A DNA stretch of 64,000 nt, taken from contig JAURLI010000011.1 in assembly GCA_030831315.1 (NCBI GenBank), positions 1-64,000 of the forward strand, read 5' to 3'. Source of the stretch: Alphaproteobacteria bacterium (GTDB lineage: Bacteria; Pseudomonadota; Alphaproteobacteria; SMXQ01). Shown here piece by piece: positions 18,409 through 25,967 of this stretch. How positions within the stretch are numbered: position 1 is the stretch's first letter; each line of letters starts with the position of its first letter. The notes below the pieces were generated by a model. It did not search any database, was not told the DNA's origin, and saw only the letters and a list, made by a program, of their open reading frames with translations. The translations under genes and the position numbers were made by a program.

Positions 18409-19419
18409 CTAACCGGCAATGCCTTCCCGCCGGAACGGGCGGGCAAGCAGTTCATTCATGATGCGGGTAAGATCGGCGTCCTCGTTGACGATGCTGTCGA
18501 CGCCGGAAACGATCGGCATTTCGACGCCGAGCCTTGCCGCAAGCCGCGTCACGGCGCCCGCGGTATAAGCGCCTTCCGCCACCGTGCGGCGGGCGGCCAG
18601 AATTTCCGATGCGCGCTTTCCCCGCCCGATCTCGAGGCCAAGGGTGTAATTGCGCGATGATTCGGAAGTACAGGTCAGCACCAGGTCGCCGAGGCCGGCT
18701 AGCCCCATCATGGTCTCGATAGCACCACCCTTGGCGATGCTGAGGCGCGTCATTTCCTGCAAGCCGCGCGTCATCAGCGCTGCGCGCGCGTTCTGGCCGA
18801 GATCCATTCCCGCGACCATGCCGCAGGCTATCGCCATGACGTTCTTCACCGCGCCGCCGATCTGCACGCCGATCACGTCAGGCGAGGTATAGGGGCGAAA
18901 ACGCGGCGCGCCGATGGCTTCGGCCAGCTTGTCGGCAAGTCCGGGTTCGGTCGCAGCCAAGGTGACCGCCGTCGGCTTTCCCGCGGCGATTTCATGGGCG
19001 AATGTCGGCCCCGACAGTACCGCCGCGCGTGCCGCAGGCATCGCTTCGGCCAGAACTTCGGTCATCAATTGGCCGGTCTTTTCCTCGATCCCCTTGGCGC
19101 AGATAACGACGGGCAGGCCATCACGGGCGTGTGGCGCGAGACTTGCGGCGACGGCGCGCAGATGCTGCGCCGGACAGACCAGCAGCAGGGCATCCATCGA
19201 ACCGATGGCGGCGATGTCGCCGGTCGCCTTGACCCCTGCGTCGAGCGCGATGCCCGGCAGGAACAGCGTGTTCTCGTGGCGGTCGTTGACGGCAGTGACG
19301 ACCTCGGCCTCGCGCGCCCAGATAAGTGTCTCGTGGCCCTGCGCGGCGACGGCCTGGGCCAGCGCCGTGCCCCAGGCGCCGGCACCGACCACGCCGATGC
19401 GGCGAAAGTTCTCAGCCAC
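18409..19419 (-). CDS. gpsA: NAD(P)H-dependent glycerol-3-phosphate dehydrogenase
   Basis: Reduces dihydroxyacetone phosphate to sn-glycerol 3-phosphate for phospholipid synthesis. 336 residues with the N-terminal dinucleotide loop IGVVGAGAWGTALAQ, the C-terminal all-helical domain with the catalytic-Lys segment GAVKNVMAIACG, and GLGDLVLTCTS. The GTG start (GTGGCTGAG) is supported by a GGGGGG run just upstream, and it overlaps the last eight bases of the preceding oxygenase gene. A longer frame would run backward through that gene. The overlap implies coupled translation of gpsA with the 2OG-oxygenase. Confidence 0.95.
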   Translation of the reverse strand: MAENFRRIGVVGAGAWGTALAQAVAAQGHETLIWAREAEVVTAVNDRHENTLFLPGIALDAGVKATGDIAAIGSMDALLLVCPAQHLRAVAASLAPHARDGLPVVICAKGIEEKTGQLMTEVLAEAMPAARAAVLSGPTFAHEIAAGKPTAVTLAATEPGLADKLAEAIGAPRFRPYTSPDVIGVQIGGAVKNVMAIACGMVAGMDLGQNARAALMTRGLQEMTRLSIAKGGAIETMMGLAGLGDLVLTCTSESSRNYTLGLEIGRGKRASEILAARRTVAEGAYTAGAVTRLAARLGVEMPIVSGVDSIVNEDADLTRIMNELLARPFRREGIAG

Positions 19420-20080
19420 CCGTACCCCCCGCCGGAAGGGCGAAGTTGAAGGCGATGGAAATGCGCAGGTCCTTGCCCTGGTAGGGCCGCACGCCATGCA
19501 TCAGCCAGGCGGGGAACAGGAACAGACGGCCGGTGGTCGGGGGGATCAGCTCGGTGCCGCCCATGGTCAGGCATCCCGAAAGTGCGGGTGCGAGTTCGGG
19601 CGCGTACATGGCGGGCGCCAGGCCGCGCGGATCCATGACCTCGAATTCGCCGCCAAGCGCCGGATTCTCGCCGCAGCCACCGTCATCGACGTAATAGCAG
19701 CCCGACCAGATGGCGCCCGGATGTGCGTGCATCTGGTTGGCGTGGCCGGACCGGTTGACGTTAGCCCAGGCGTTGACGAACCAGTCGACGGCGACGCGCT
19801 GCCCGGCGCGGTTGGCGGTCAGCTGGTCGGCCATGCCGCGGGCGAAGTCGATGAGCTTCGCGCCCGCTTCGCCGCCCCAGGCGCTGAAGTCGTCGCGCGA
19901 CTGCCAGCCCATCAGGTTCGAATGCACGACCCCGTCGCTCGCCTTTTCCTTTTCAAGGATGGCGGATTTCAGCTGTGCGTTGTCATCCGCCGTCATGGGC
20001 GCGCGTGCGCTCACGAACGGTGTCGGGAAGAGGCTACGCACCTCGATGTCTTTTTCCGGATTACGGCCGGCAGTTGTCAT
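19412..20080 (-). CDS. 2OG-Fe(II) oxygenase family protein (TIGR02466-like)
   Basis: 222 residues. Starts from MTTAGRNPEK, where AAGGGA is eight bases upstream; the earlier in-frame ATGs lack a site. The family opening LFPTPFVSARAP is present. The first metal ligands lie in NQMHAHPGAIWSGCYYVD (His-x-His), and the last His and 2OG-binding Arg in WLMHGVRPYQGKDLRISIAF. This matches the iron/2-oxoglutarate dioxygenase double-stranded beta-helix described for TIGR02466 proteins, which often act on unknown substrates or cluster with phage genes. Here it lies between tsaD and gpsA in a core-gene operon and overlaps gpsA, so it is not part of a phage. The substrate is unknown. Confidence 0.82.
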   Translation of the reverse strand: MTTAGRNPEKDIEVRSLFPTPFVSARAPMTADDNAQLKSAILEKEKASDGVVHSNLMGWQSRDDFSAWGGEAGAKLIDFARGMADQLTANRAGQRVAVDWFVNAWANVNRSGHANQMHAHPGAIWSGCYYVDDGGCGENPALGGEFEVMDPRGLAPAMYAPELAPALSGCLTMGGTELIPPTTGRLFLFPAWLMHGVRPYQGKDLRISIAFNFALPAGGTGG

Positions 20081-20156
20081 GTTCATGTCCCTTTGACTGG
20101 GGTCATTGTTCCCTTGTGCGTCCACCGGCGCAAGCGTGGCGACGGCGGCGCGTTCA

Positions 20157-21188
20157 TCATGTTGCCCGCACTTCGCCCAGCGGCCAGCGCGGCCGTGCCT
20201 TGAAATCGAGCGCGTCGGTCAGTCCCAGCTTCATGCGCTCCAGCCCCGCCCATGCGACCATCGCCGCATTGTCGGAACAGAGTGCCGGCGGCGGGGCGAC
20301 AAGATCAAACCCGTGTTCCCCGGCAAGGGCGGCAAGCTCGTTGCGGATTGCCCCGTTCGCGGCGACGCCGCCGGCAACGACCAGGGTGCGCGCCCGCGGG
20401 AAGGCGGAAGCAAAGGTTTCGAGCGCGTTGCGCGTGCGCCGCGACAGTGCTTCGGCGGCCGTCGCCTGGAAAGCGGCTGCGACATCGGCGACGTCTTGTT
20501 CCGACGGTGCCGGGCCCAGCCCTTCGACGGTTTGCGCTACCGCCGTCTTGAGACCGGAAAAGGAGAAATCGCAGCCGGGCTTGCCCAGGAGGGGGCGGGG
20601 CAGGGCAAAGCGCGATGCATCGCCAGCTTTCGCGGCGCGTTCCACCGCCGGTCCGCCCGGATAGGGCAGGCCCAGAAGCTTCGCCGTCTTGTCGAAGGCC
20701 TCGCCCACCGCGTCGTCGATGGTGGTGCCCATGACGCGGTAGCGCCCGACGCCCTCGACCGCGACCAGCTGGCTGTGCCCGCCGGTCACCAGCAACAGGA
20801 GGTAGGGGAAGGCGACATCATGGGTCAGGCGGCAGGTCAGCGCGTGGGCTTCCAGGTGATTGACGTTGATCAGCGGCTTGCCCAGCACCTGTGCCAGCGT
20901 CTTGGCGGTGACCGCGCCGACGATGACGCCGCCGATCAGGCCCGGACCGCCGGTTACGGCGATGGCGTCCATGTCGGAAAGCTTTGCGCCTGCCTCGGCG
21001 AGCGCCTCGCGCACCAGCCGGTCGACATGGTCGAGATGGCTGCGCGCCGCGATTTCGGGCACCACGCCGCCATAGGGCGCGTGCTCGGCGAGCTGGCTCA
21101 GCACCTTGTTCGCGCGAATCTCGCGCGCGTCGGTGACGATGGCCGCTGCCGTCTCGTCGCAGCTCGTTTCAATGCCGAGAACGATCAT
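20157..21188 (-). CDS. tsaD: tRNA N6-adenosine threonylcarbamoyltransferase
   Basis: Transfers the threonylcarbamoyl group from TC-AMP to A37 of ANN-decoding tRNAs, working with TsaB and TsaE. 343 residues. Start [17 protein letters not shown] is the family signature; iron/zinc ligands are His in [10 protein letters not shown] and the NHLEAHAL motif, and nucleotide-binding glycines follow in VTGGHSQLV and [14 protein letters not shown]. It is divergent from hemC across about 100 bases, as is common in alphaproteobacteria, and heads the operon with the oxygenase and gpsA. Confidence 0.97.
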   Translation of the reverse strand: MIVLGIETSCDETAAAIVTDAREIRANKVLSQLAEHAPYGGVVPEIAARSHLDHVDRLVREALAEAGAKLSDMDAIAVTGGPGLIGGVIVGAVTAKTLAQVLGKPLINVNHLEAHALTCRLTHDVAFPYLLLLVTGGHSQLVAVEGVGRYRVMGTTIDDAVGEAFDKTAKLLGLPYPGGPAVERAAKAGDASRFALPRPLLGKPGCDFSFSGLKTAVAQTVEGLGPAPSEQDVADVAAAFQATAAEALSRRTRNALETFASAFPRARTLVVAGGVAANGAIRNELAALAGEHGFDLVAPPPALCSDNAAMVAWAGLERMKLGLTDALDFKARPRWPLGEVRAT

Positions 21189-21293
21189 CCTGTCCCGTCG
21201 GTCCTTGATGAATGCGCCCCTTCATAGCGGCTTGGCCGCGCGGGCGCCAGCGCCCCCTTGCGCCCCGCCCGGAGCCCGCGTACCAATGACGCC

Positions 21294-22268
21294 ATGACGA
21301 CTTCCGGCCCCGATTCCCGCGCCCGTGCGGGCGCCCTGATTATCGGCACCCGCGGCAGCCCGCTCGCCCTCGCCCAGGCCAATATGGTGCGCGATGCCTT
21401 GATGGCGGCCCATCCCGGGCTCGAGGTGTCGCTTTCGGTGATCCGCACCTCGGGCGATGCCTTCCTCGACCGGCCGCTCGCCCAGATCGGCGGCAAGGGA
21501 CTTTTCACCAAGGAGATCGAGGACGCGCTTCTTTCCGGCGCCGCCGACATCGCCGTCCACTCGATGAAGGACGTGCCCACGGTTCTGCCCGACGGGCTCG
21601 TCATTCCCTGCATGCTGGAGCGCGAGGACGTGCGCGATGTGCTGATCGTTCGCGATGATGCGGTGAAGGGGATCATTGATCTGCCCGCGGGCGCGCGGCT
21701 TGGCACCGCGTCGCTGCGCCGCGGCGCACAGGCGCTCTCGCGCAATCCGGGTCTGAAGATCGTGACGCTGCGCGGCAATGTCGGCACGCGCATGGACAAG
21801 ATCGCCGCGGGCGAGGCGGATGCCACGTTCCTGGCGCTGGCTGGTTTGAAGCGCCTCGGCCTTGCGGGCCGCGCGCGCATCAAACTCGATACCTCGGAAA
21901 TGCTGCCCGCCGTTGCCCAGGGCGCCATCGGTATCGAATGCCGCGCTGGTGACGGGCGCGTGCACGAACTGATCGCGTCTCTCGACCATGTGCCGACACG
22001 CATCTGCGTCGATGCCGAACGGGCATTGCTCGCTTCGCTCGATGGTTCGTGCCGTACGCCGATCGCGGCCCATGCGACCCTTGCAGGGGCGAAACTTTCC
22101 CTTGCGGCGATGATCGTTCTGCCCGATGGCAGCCGCCGTTTTGATACAAGCCTGACAGGCGCCGTGACGGAAGGCCCCGCTATCGGCCGCGAGGCTGGTC
22201 GGCAGTTGCGCGAGCGCGCGGGGGCGGATTTCTTTGCCGCTCTTGCCGCGATGTCGGGGCAGGGGTAG
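21294..22268 (+). CDS. hemC: Hydroxymethylbilane synthase (porphobilinogen deaminase)
   Basis: Condenses four porphobilinogens into hydroxymethylbilane. 324 residues beginning MTTSGPDSRARAG and then the conserved IIGTRGSPLALAQA. Other marks are GGKGLFTKEIEDALL, HSMKDVPT, LRRGAQALS and LRGNVGTRMDKI, plus the cofactor-bearing cysteine in DGSCRTPIAAHA. An upstream in-frame GTG/ATG would add a dozen residues overlapping the promoter area and is not favoured. The stop TAG overlaps the next gene's GTG by one base (TAGTG). Confidence 0.97.
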   Translation: MTTSGPDSRARAGALIIGTRGSPLALAQANMVRDALMAAHPGLEVSLSVIRTSGDAFLDRPLAQIGGKGLFTKEIEDALLSGAADIAVHSMKDVPTVLPDGLVIPCMLEREDVRDVLIVRDDAVKGIIDLPAGARLGTASLRRGAQALSRNPGLKIVTLRGNVGTRMDKIAAGEADATFLALAGLKRLGLAGRARIKLDTSEMLPAVAQGAIGIECRAGDGRVHELIASLDHVPTRICVDAERALLASLDGSCRTPIAAHATLAGAKLSLAAMIVLPDGSRRFDTSLTGAVTEGPAIGREAGRQLRERAGADFFAALAAMSGQG

Positions 22269-23992
22269 TGAGCGCGCCGCGCACAGTCCTCATCACGCGC
22301 CCGGTCGAGGATGCCGGGCCGCTCGCCCAACGCATCGAAGCGCTCGGCCACAAAACCATCATCGAACCGCTGCTTGCCATCCGCTTCCTCGGCGCCCGCG
22401 TCGATCTTTCCGGCGTGCAGGCACTGGCCTTTACCTCGGCCAATGGCGTGCGCGCGCTCAAGGCGGCGCTTGGAAATGACGTGCCTTCGGCAATGCCGGT
22501 TTTCGCCGTCGGGCGCGCGACAGCGAAGGCCGCGCGTGATGCGGGCTTTGAAAAGGTGACGGCGGCGGCGGGCGATGTCGAAAGTCTGGCCGCGCGCATC
22601 GGTGAAGACACGCAGGCCCACGCAGGGGCGATCCTGCACGTGGCGGGGCGTGACCGTGCGGGCGATCTTGCCGCGGCACTTGCGCGCGAAGGCCTCGATG
22701 CCCGCCGCGTCGTCCTTTATGCCGCCGATGCCACAAGCGAATTGACGGCAGCCACGGTCGCAGCCCTGCGCAAGGGATCGGTCGATGATGTTGTGATTTT
22801 CTCGCCCCGCACCGCGCGGCAGTTTGTTACGCTGGCGGGCAACGCCGGCCTGCGCCCGGAGATGCGCCGGGTGCGTCTGCTGGCTTTTTCGCCGCGGGTC
22901 GCCGATGCAGCGAAGGACCTGTCCTTCGCCGAGGTTGCCATCGCGGCGCGCACCGATGAAGACGCGTTGCTGGCGCTTCTTTGCGGCGAACCGAACGAGG
23001 ACGAAAGCCCTTCCATGTCCGAACAGCCCACGCCCGCCAAAGCCGATGAAAAGCCCGCATCTTCGCCCGCGCGCGCTCGCGGGCGGACGGGGCTTGTCCT
23101 GCTGCTTTTGCTTTTGATACTCGTCATCGCGGCGGGTGCGGCGGCAATGTTCGATCCGGCCTTGCGCGCGCGCATTCTCGATCTCCTGCCGAAGGCCGCG
23201 GAAACGGCGGCTCCCGGGCCATCGCCCGAAATGCAGCGCCTCGATGCGCTTGCCGCGCGCGTCGGCACCCTCGGCGGCGATATCGCATCGCTCAAGACCG
23301 AGGTTGCCGCCCTGCCCCGCCAGGCGGGGGCGGACCCGGCGCGCCTCGACGAACTGGCACGAAAACTCGATAGCCTTGGTGAGCGCATCGGGCGCCTCGA
23401 ATCAGGCCTTGCCGAACGACCGGCGAAAGCTGCCGCCGATGCGGAAGCGCTGGCGCTTCTTGGCCTGATCTCGGCCCTCGATGCCGGACGTCCTTTCGAA
23501 TCCCATCTTCAGGCCGGACGGCGCGCGCTTGCCGCAATGGGCGCGGGCGCGGCGGAACGCCTCGCGGCGCTTGATGCGATTGCCCCGCGTGCGTCGCGTG
23601 GCGTGCCCACGGCCGCCATGCTGGCGGCGCGTGCAGGCGTTCTCGATTTGCAAATGCCGAAGGCGGAAAAGCCCGCCGCTGCCGCCCCTGTGGCCGGTGT
23701 GCAGGCGATGGGCGTTTGGGATCGCATGGTTGCCCGGCTTTCCGGCCTCGTCACCATCCGGCGCGTGGGCGAAGGTGCGGCGCCTTCCGCGCCGCGGGCC
23801 ACGTCACTTTCGGCCATCGCACGCGATTTTGCCGCAGGCGATGTCGCCGCCGCGCTCGCGGGTTTGCGCGCCATCGACCGCGCGGCGCTTGCCCCTGCTT
23901 CGGCCGAGGCCCTTTCCGTGCTCATCGCCGAGGCCGGGGCGCGCCTTGCCGCGTCGCGCGTGGCATCCGGGCCGGTCGCGGCCGCGCAATGA
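22268..23992 (+). CDS. hemD: Fused uroporphyrinogen-III synthase and mitofilin-like (COG4223/Mic60-type) membrane protein
   Basis: One uninterrupted frame of 574 codons. Residues 1-240 are HemD (TVLITRPVEDAGPLAQR, LAFTSANGVRAL, VVIFSPRTARQF), which cyclises hydroxymethylbilane to uroporphyrinogen III. A Pro/Ala/Lys linker (about 241-272) is followed by one membrane helix (274-295), a coiled coil (about 315-385) and an alanine-rich helical tail. That part matches the alphaproteobacterial mitofilin-like proteins, normally encoded by a separate gene at this place between hemD and hemY. There is no stop between the parts. An internal ATG at 23015 (MSEQPTPAK) looks like a former start and might still give a separate product. 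hemY overlaps the end by ATGA. Confidence 0.87.
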   Translation: MSAPRTVLITRPVEDAGPLAQRIEALGHKTIIEPLLAIRFLGARVDLSGVQALAFTSANGVRALKAALGNDVPSAMPVFAVGRATAKAARDAGFEKVTAAAGDVESLAARIGEDTQAHAGAILHVAGRDRAGDLAAALAREGLDARRVVLYAADATSELTAATVAALRKGSVDDVVIFSPRTARQFVTLAGNAGLRPEMRRVRLLAFSPRVADAAKDLSFAEVAIAARTDEDALLALLCGEPNEDESPSMSEQPTPAKADEKPASSPARARGRTGLVLLLLLLILVIAAGAAAMFDPALRARILDLLPKAAETAAPGPSPEMQRLDALAARVGTLGGDIASLKTEVAALPRQAGADPARLDELARKLDSLGERIGRLESGLAERPAKAAADAEALALLGLISALDAGRPFESHLQAGRRALAAMGAGAAERLAALDAIAPRASRGVPTAAMLAARAGVLDLQMPKAEKPAAAAPVAGVQAMGVWDRMVARLSGLVTIRRVGEGAAPSAPRATSLSAIARDFAAGDVAAALAGLRAIDRAALAPASAEALSVLIAEAGARLAASRVASGPVAAAQ

Positions 23993-25386
23993 TCCGCCTT
24001 CTCGTCCTGATCGTCCTTGTCGCGCTTACGGCTGCCGCCGTCGGCTGGTTCGCCACCGATCCCGGCCGTGTCGTTCTCGATTTTCGCGGATGGCAGATCG
24101 AAACCTCCGTCGGCGTGCTGGTGCTGGCGGCGGCGTTGTCGATGCTTGCGGTCATCATCGCGTGGTCGGTGCTCGGCTGGCTTATCGCGGCGCCGGGGCG
24201 CATCGGTGCGTGGCGCAGGACGCGCCGTCGGGCACGCGGCCTCAGGGCGCTTGCCGCGGGAATGGTTGCCGTTGCCGCGGGCGATGCCAAGGGTGCCCGC
24301 AAGTTTGCCCGCCGTGCCGGTGCGGCGGAAGGCGAGACGCCGCTGACACTTCTCCTGTCTGCACAGGCGGCACAGCTGGAAGGCGACGATCGCGCGGCGG
24401 AGAAATATTTCACCGCGATGCTGGCGCGCAAGGAAACCGAATTTCTCGGGCTGCGCGGGTTGGTGACGCAGGCGACGCGCTCGGGCGATGCGGCGCGGGC
24501 ATTGGTGCATGCGGAACGCGCGGCGAAACTGCGCCCCGATGCGGGCTGGGCGCATGCGGCAGTTTTCGACCTTGCCGTAAAGGCGCGTGCATGGAAGCAG
24601 GCGGAAGATGCGCTGGGGCAGGCGATCCGTCGCGGCGGTATCGGGCGCGACGACGGCAACCGTCATCGTGCGGCACTTTTCCTGATGCAGTCGGCGGAAG
24701 CCGAACAGCGGAGCTTTGCGGTCGAGGCCCTGCGTCTTGCCGTGCGCGCGCGGCGTGCCGATGCGAATTTCGCCCCTGCGGCATTTCATCGTGCCCGCCT
24801 CGAGGCGGAACAGGGCAACCGCCGCCGCGCGCGGCGCATCCTTGAACGCGCCTTCGCCGATCACCCGCATACCGATCTTGCGGTGGCGCTTCTGGCGCTG
24901 GCGGAGGGTGAAGGGGAGGACCTTGTGCTCGACCGCCTGCGCCTCGCCGCACGGCTGCTCGATCGCGCGCCCGAAGCCGCCGAAGCGCATCTCATCGCCG
25001 CCGAGGCGGCCCTCGATGCCCGGATCTGGGGCAAGGCAAAGCGTCACCTCGACGATGCCGAGACGCGGTTCGCCGCTGCCGGCGACGGCTCGCGACCGGC
25101 GCGGCTCTACCGCCTGCGGGCGCGTCTTGCCGAGGACGAAGGCGGCGATACCCGCCAGGCGGCCCAATGGCTCGCGCAGGCTGCCGGCGCGGCTCCCGAT
25201 CCGCGCTGGGTCTGTGCGGCCTGCGGCCACGGTACGCCGACCTGGTCGGGTCTCTGTCCCGATTGCGGGGGGTTCGACACGATGGAATGGCGAACGCCCG
25301 CGCCGCTCGCGGCACTGGCCGCGCCCCGGGGGGCCGCTGTGGCCGCGGCGCTGCCCGGTATTTCGGGCGCCCTTACCAAAGATTAG
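23989..25386 (+). CDS. hemY: HemY family TPR membrane protein with C-terminal zinc ribbon
   Basis: 465 residues. Two N-terminal membrane helices (2-20 and about 37-62) form the HemY_N domain, followed by helical TPR-like repeats and a C-terminal four-cysteine ribbon (Cys409, 412, 423, 426 in CAACG and CPDCG). This is the heme-operon HemY of proteobacteria, not the unrelated protoporphyrinogen oxidase of the same name; its biochemical role is still unclear. The start overlaps the fused hemD stop (ATGA). A longer frame into the upstream gene is rejected because the membrane-helix start is exactly here. The ribbon resembles those of LapB-type TPR proteins. Confidence 0.9.
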   Translation: MIRLLVLIVLVALTAAAVGWFATDPGRVVLDFRGWQIETSVGVLVLAAALSMLAVIIAWSVLGWLIAAPGRIGAWRRTRRRARGLRALAAGMVAVAAGDAKGARKFARRAGAAEGETPLTLLLSAQAAQLEGDDRAAEKYFTAMLARKETEFLGLRGLVTQATRSGDAARALVHAERAAKLRPDAGWAHAAVFDLAVKARAWKQAEDALGQAIRRGGIGRDDGNRHRAALFLMQSAEAEQRSFAVEALRLAVRARRADANFAPAAFHRARLEAEQGNRRRARRILERAFADHPHTDLAVALLALAEGEGEDLVLDRLRLAARLLDRAPEAAEAHLIAAEAALDARIWGKAKRHLDDAETRFAAAGDGSRPARLYRLRARLAEDEGGDTRQAAQWLAQAAGAAPDPRWVCAACGHGTPTWSGLCPDCGGFDTMEWRTPAPLAALAAPRGAAVAAALPGISGALTKD

Positions 25387-25454
25387 GGATTTGCGCTTAA
25401 AGCCGTTTCGGCGTAAACGGTGGGGCGCGCCGGGTTACCGGCGCCGCGAACGGG

Positions 25455-25530
25455 GCCGCCTTAGCTCAGCCGGTAGAGCATCGCATTCGTAATGCGAGGG
25501 TCGCGTGTTCGAGTCACGCAGGCGGCACCA
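25455..25530 (+). tRNA. tRNA-Thr(CGT)
   Basis: A 76-base cloverleaf with CCA encoded. The acceptor stem pairs GCCGCCT with AGGCGGC, the anticodon stem pairs TCGCA with TGCGA around the loop TTCGTAA (anticodon CGT), and the T stem pairs GCGTG with CACGC around TTCGAGT. It lies about 70 bases after hemY. A CCGTTT/AAACGG dyad sits in that gap. Confidence 0.95.
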
Positions 25531-25673
25531 TTTTCCATACTTTCCGAATTCAGCCGGTCGGTAATCCCGCATCGGGCTACCGGATTGCACGCTGCACCCG
25601 GTTGTTTTTGCGCGACCTTCATGGTCAGCTTGGGGCCAGGGCCCACCGCGCTCACAGAACAGGGAGAGACCGC

Positions 25674-25967
25674 ATGGCCATCGCTCGCGTGATCATCATC
25701 AAGACCCCGGATAAAAAATTTTCTGATGCCGAGCGCATCTGGAAATCGCAATGCGCGCCGCTGATGCAAAAGCAGAAGGGCTGCCGCGTTGAAAAATTCA
25801 TGCGTTCGACGGAAAGCCCGGATCTCTACATTTCCTATTCGGAATGGGACAGCATGGACGCCATCGAGGGCTATCGTGCGACCACCGAACACGCGACGAT
25901 CCAGAGCGAGGTGCGCGCCATCCAGGGCTCGCGCGCCGTGGTGTGGACCTACGAAATTCTCGATTGA
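25674..25967 (+). CDS. Antibiotic biosynthesis monooxygenase (ABM) domain-like small protein
   Basis: 97 residues with a ferredoxin-like alpha+beta fold pattern: strand ARVIIIKT, helix with CAPLMQKQKGC, strand VEKFMRS, strand LYISYSEWDS, helix MDAIEGYRATTEH, and the terminal strand AVVWTYEIL. This matches stand-alone ABM/dimeric alpha-beta barrel proteins, many of unknown substrate. AGGGAG lies eight bases before the ATG. Its 3' end overlaps the end of the convergent histidine kinase gene by 19 bases. It stands alone after the tRNA. Confidence 0.8.
   Translation: MAIARVIIIKTPDKKFSDAERIWKSQCAPLMQKQKGCRVEKFMRSTESPDLYISYSEWDSMDAIEGYRATTEHATIQSEVRAIQGSRAVVWTYEILD

Noticed and set aside
23015-23992. 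A separate mitofilin-like gene starting at the internal ATG
   Set aside because: Not annotated separately because the hemD frame runs through without a stop; kept only as a possible second start in the fusion finding.
23509-25230. A 573-codon minus-strand frame over hemD-mitofilin and hemY
   Set aside because: Its Arg-rich low-information sequence mirrors the real plus-strand genes, whose overlaps and motifs are intact.
25553-25583. Stem-loop with GGTA..CCCG and CGGG.TACC arms after tRNA-Thr
   Set aside because: The stem has mismatches and no T run, so it is not a credible terminator; it may be chance pairing in GC-rich DNA.
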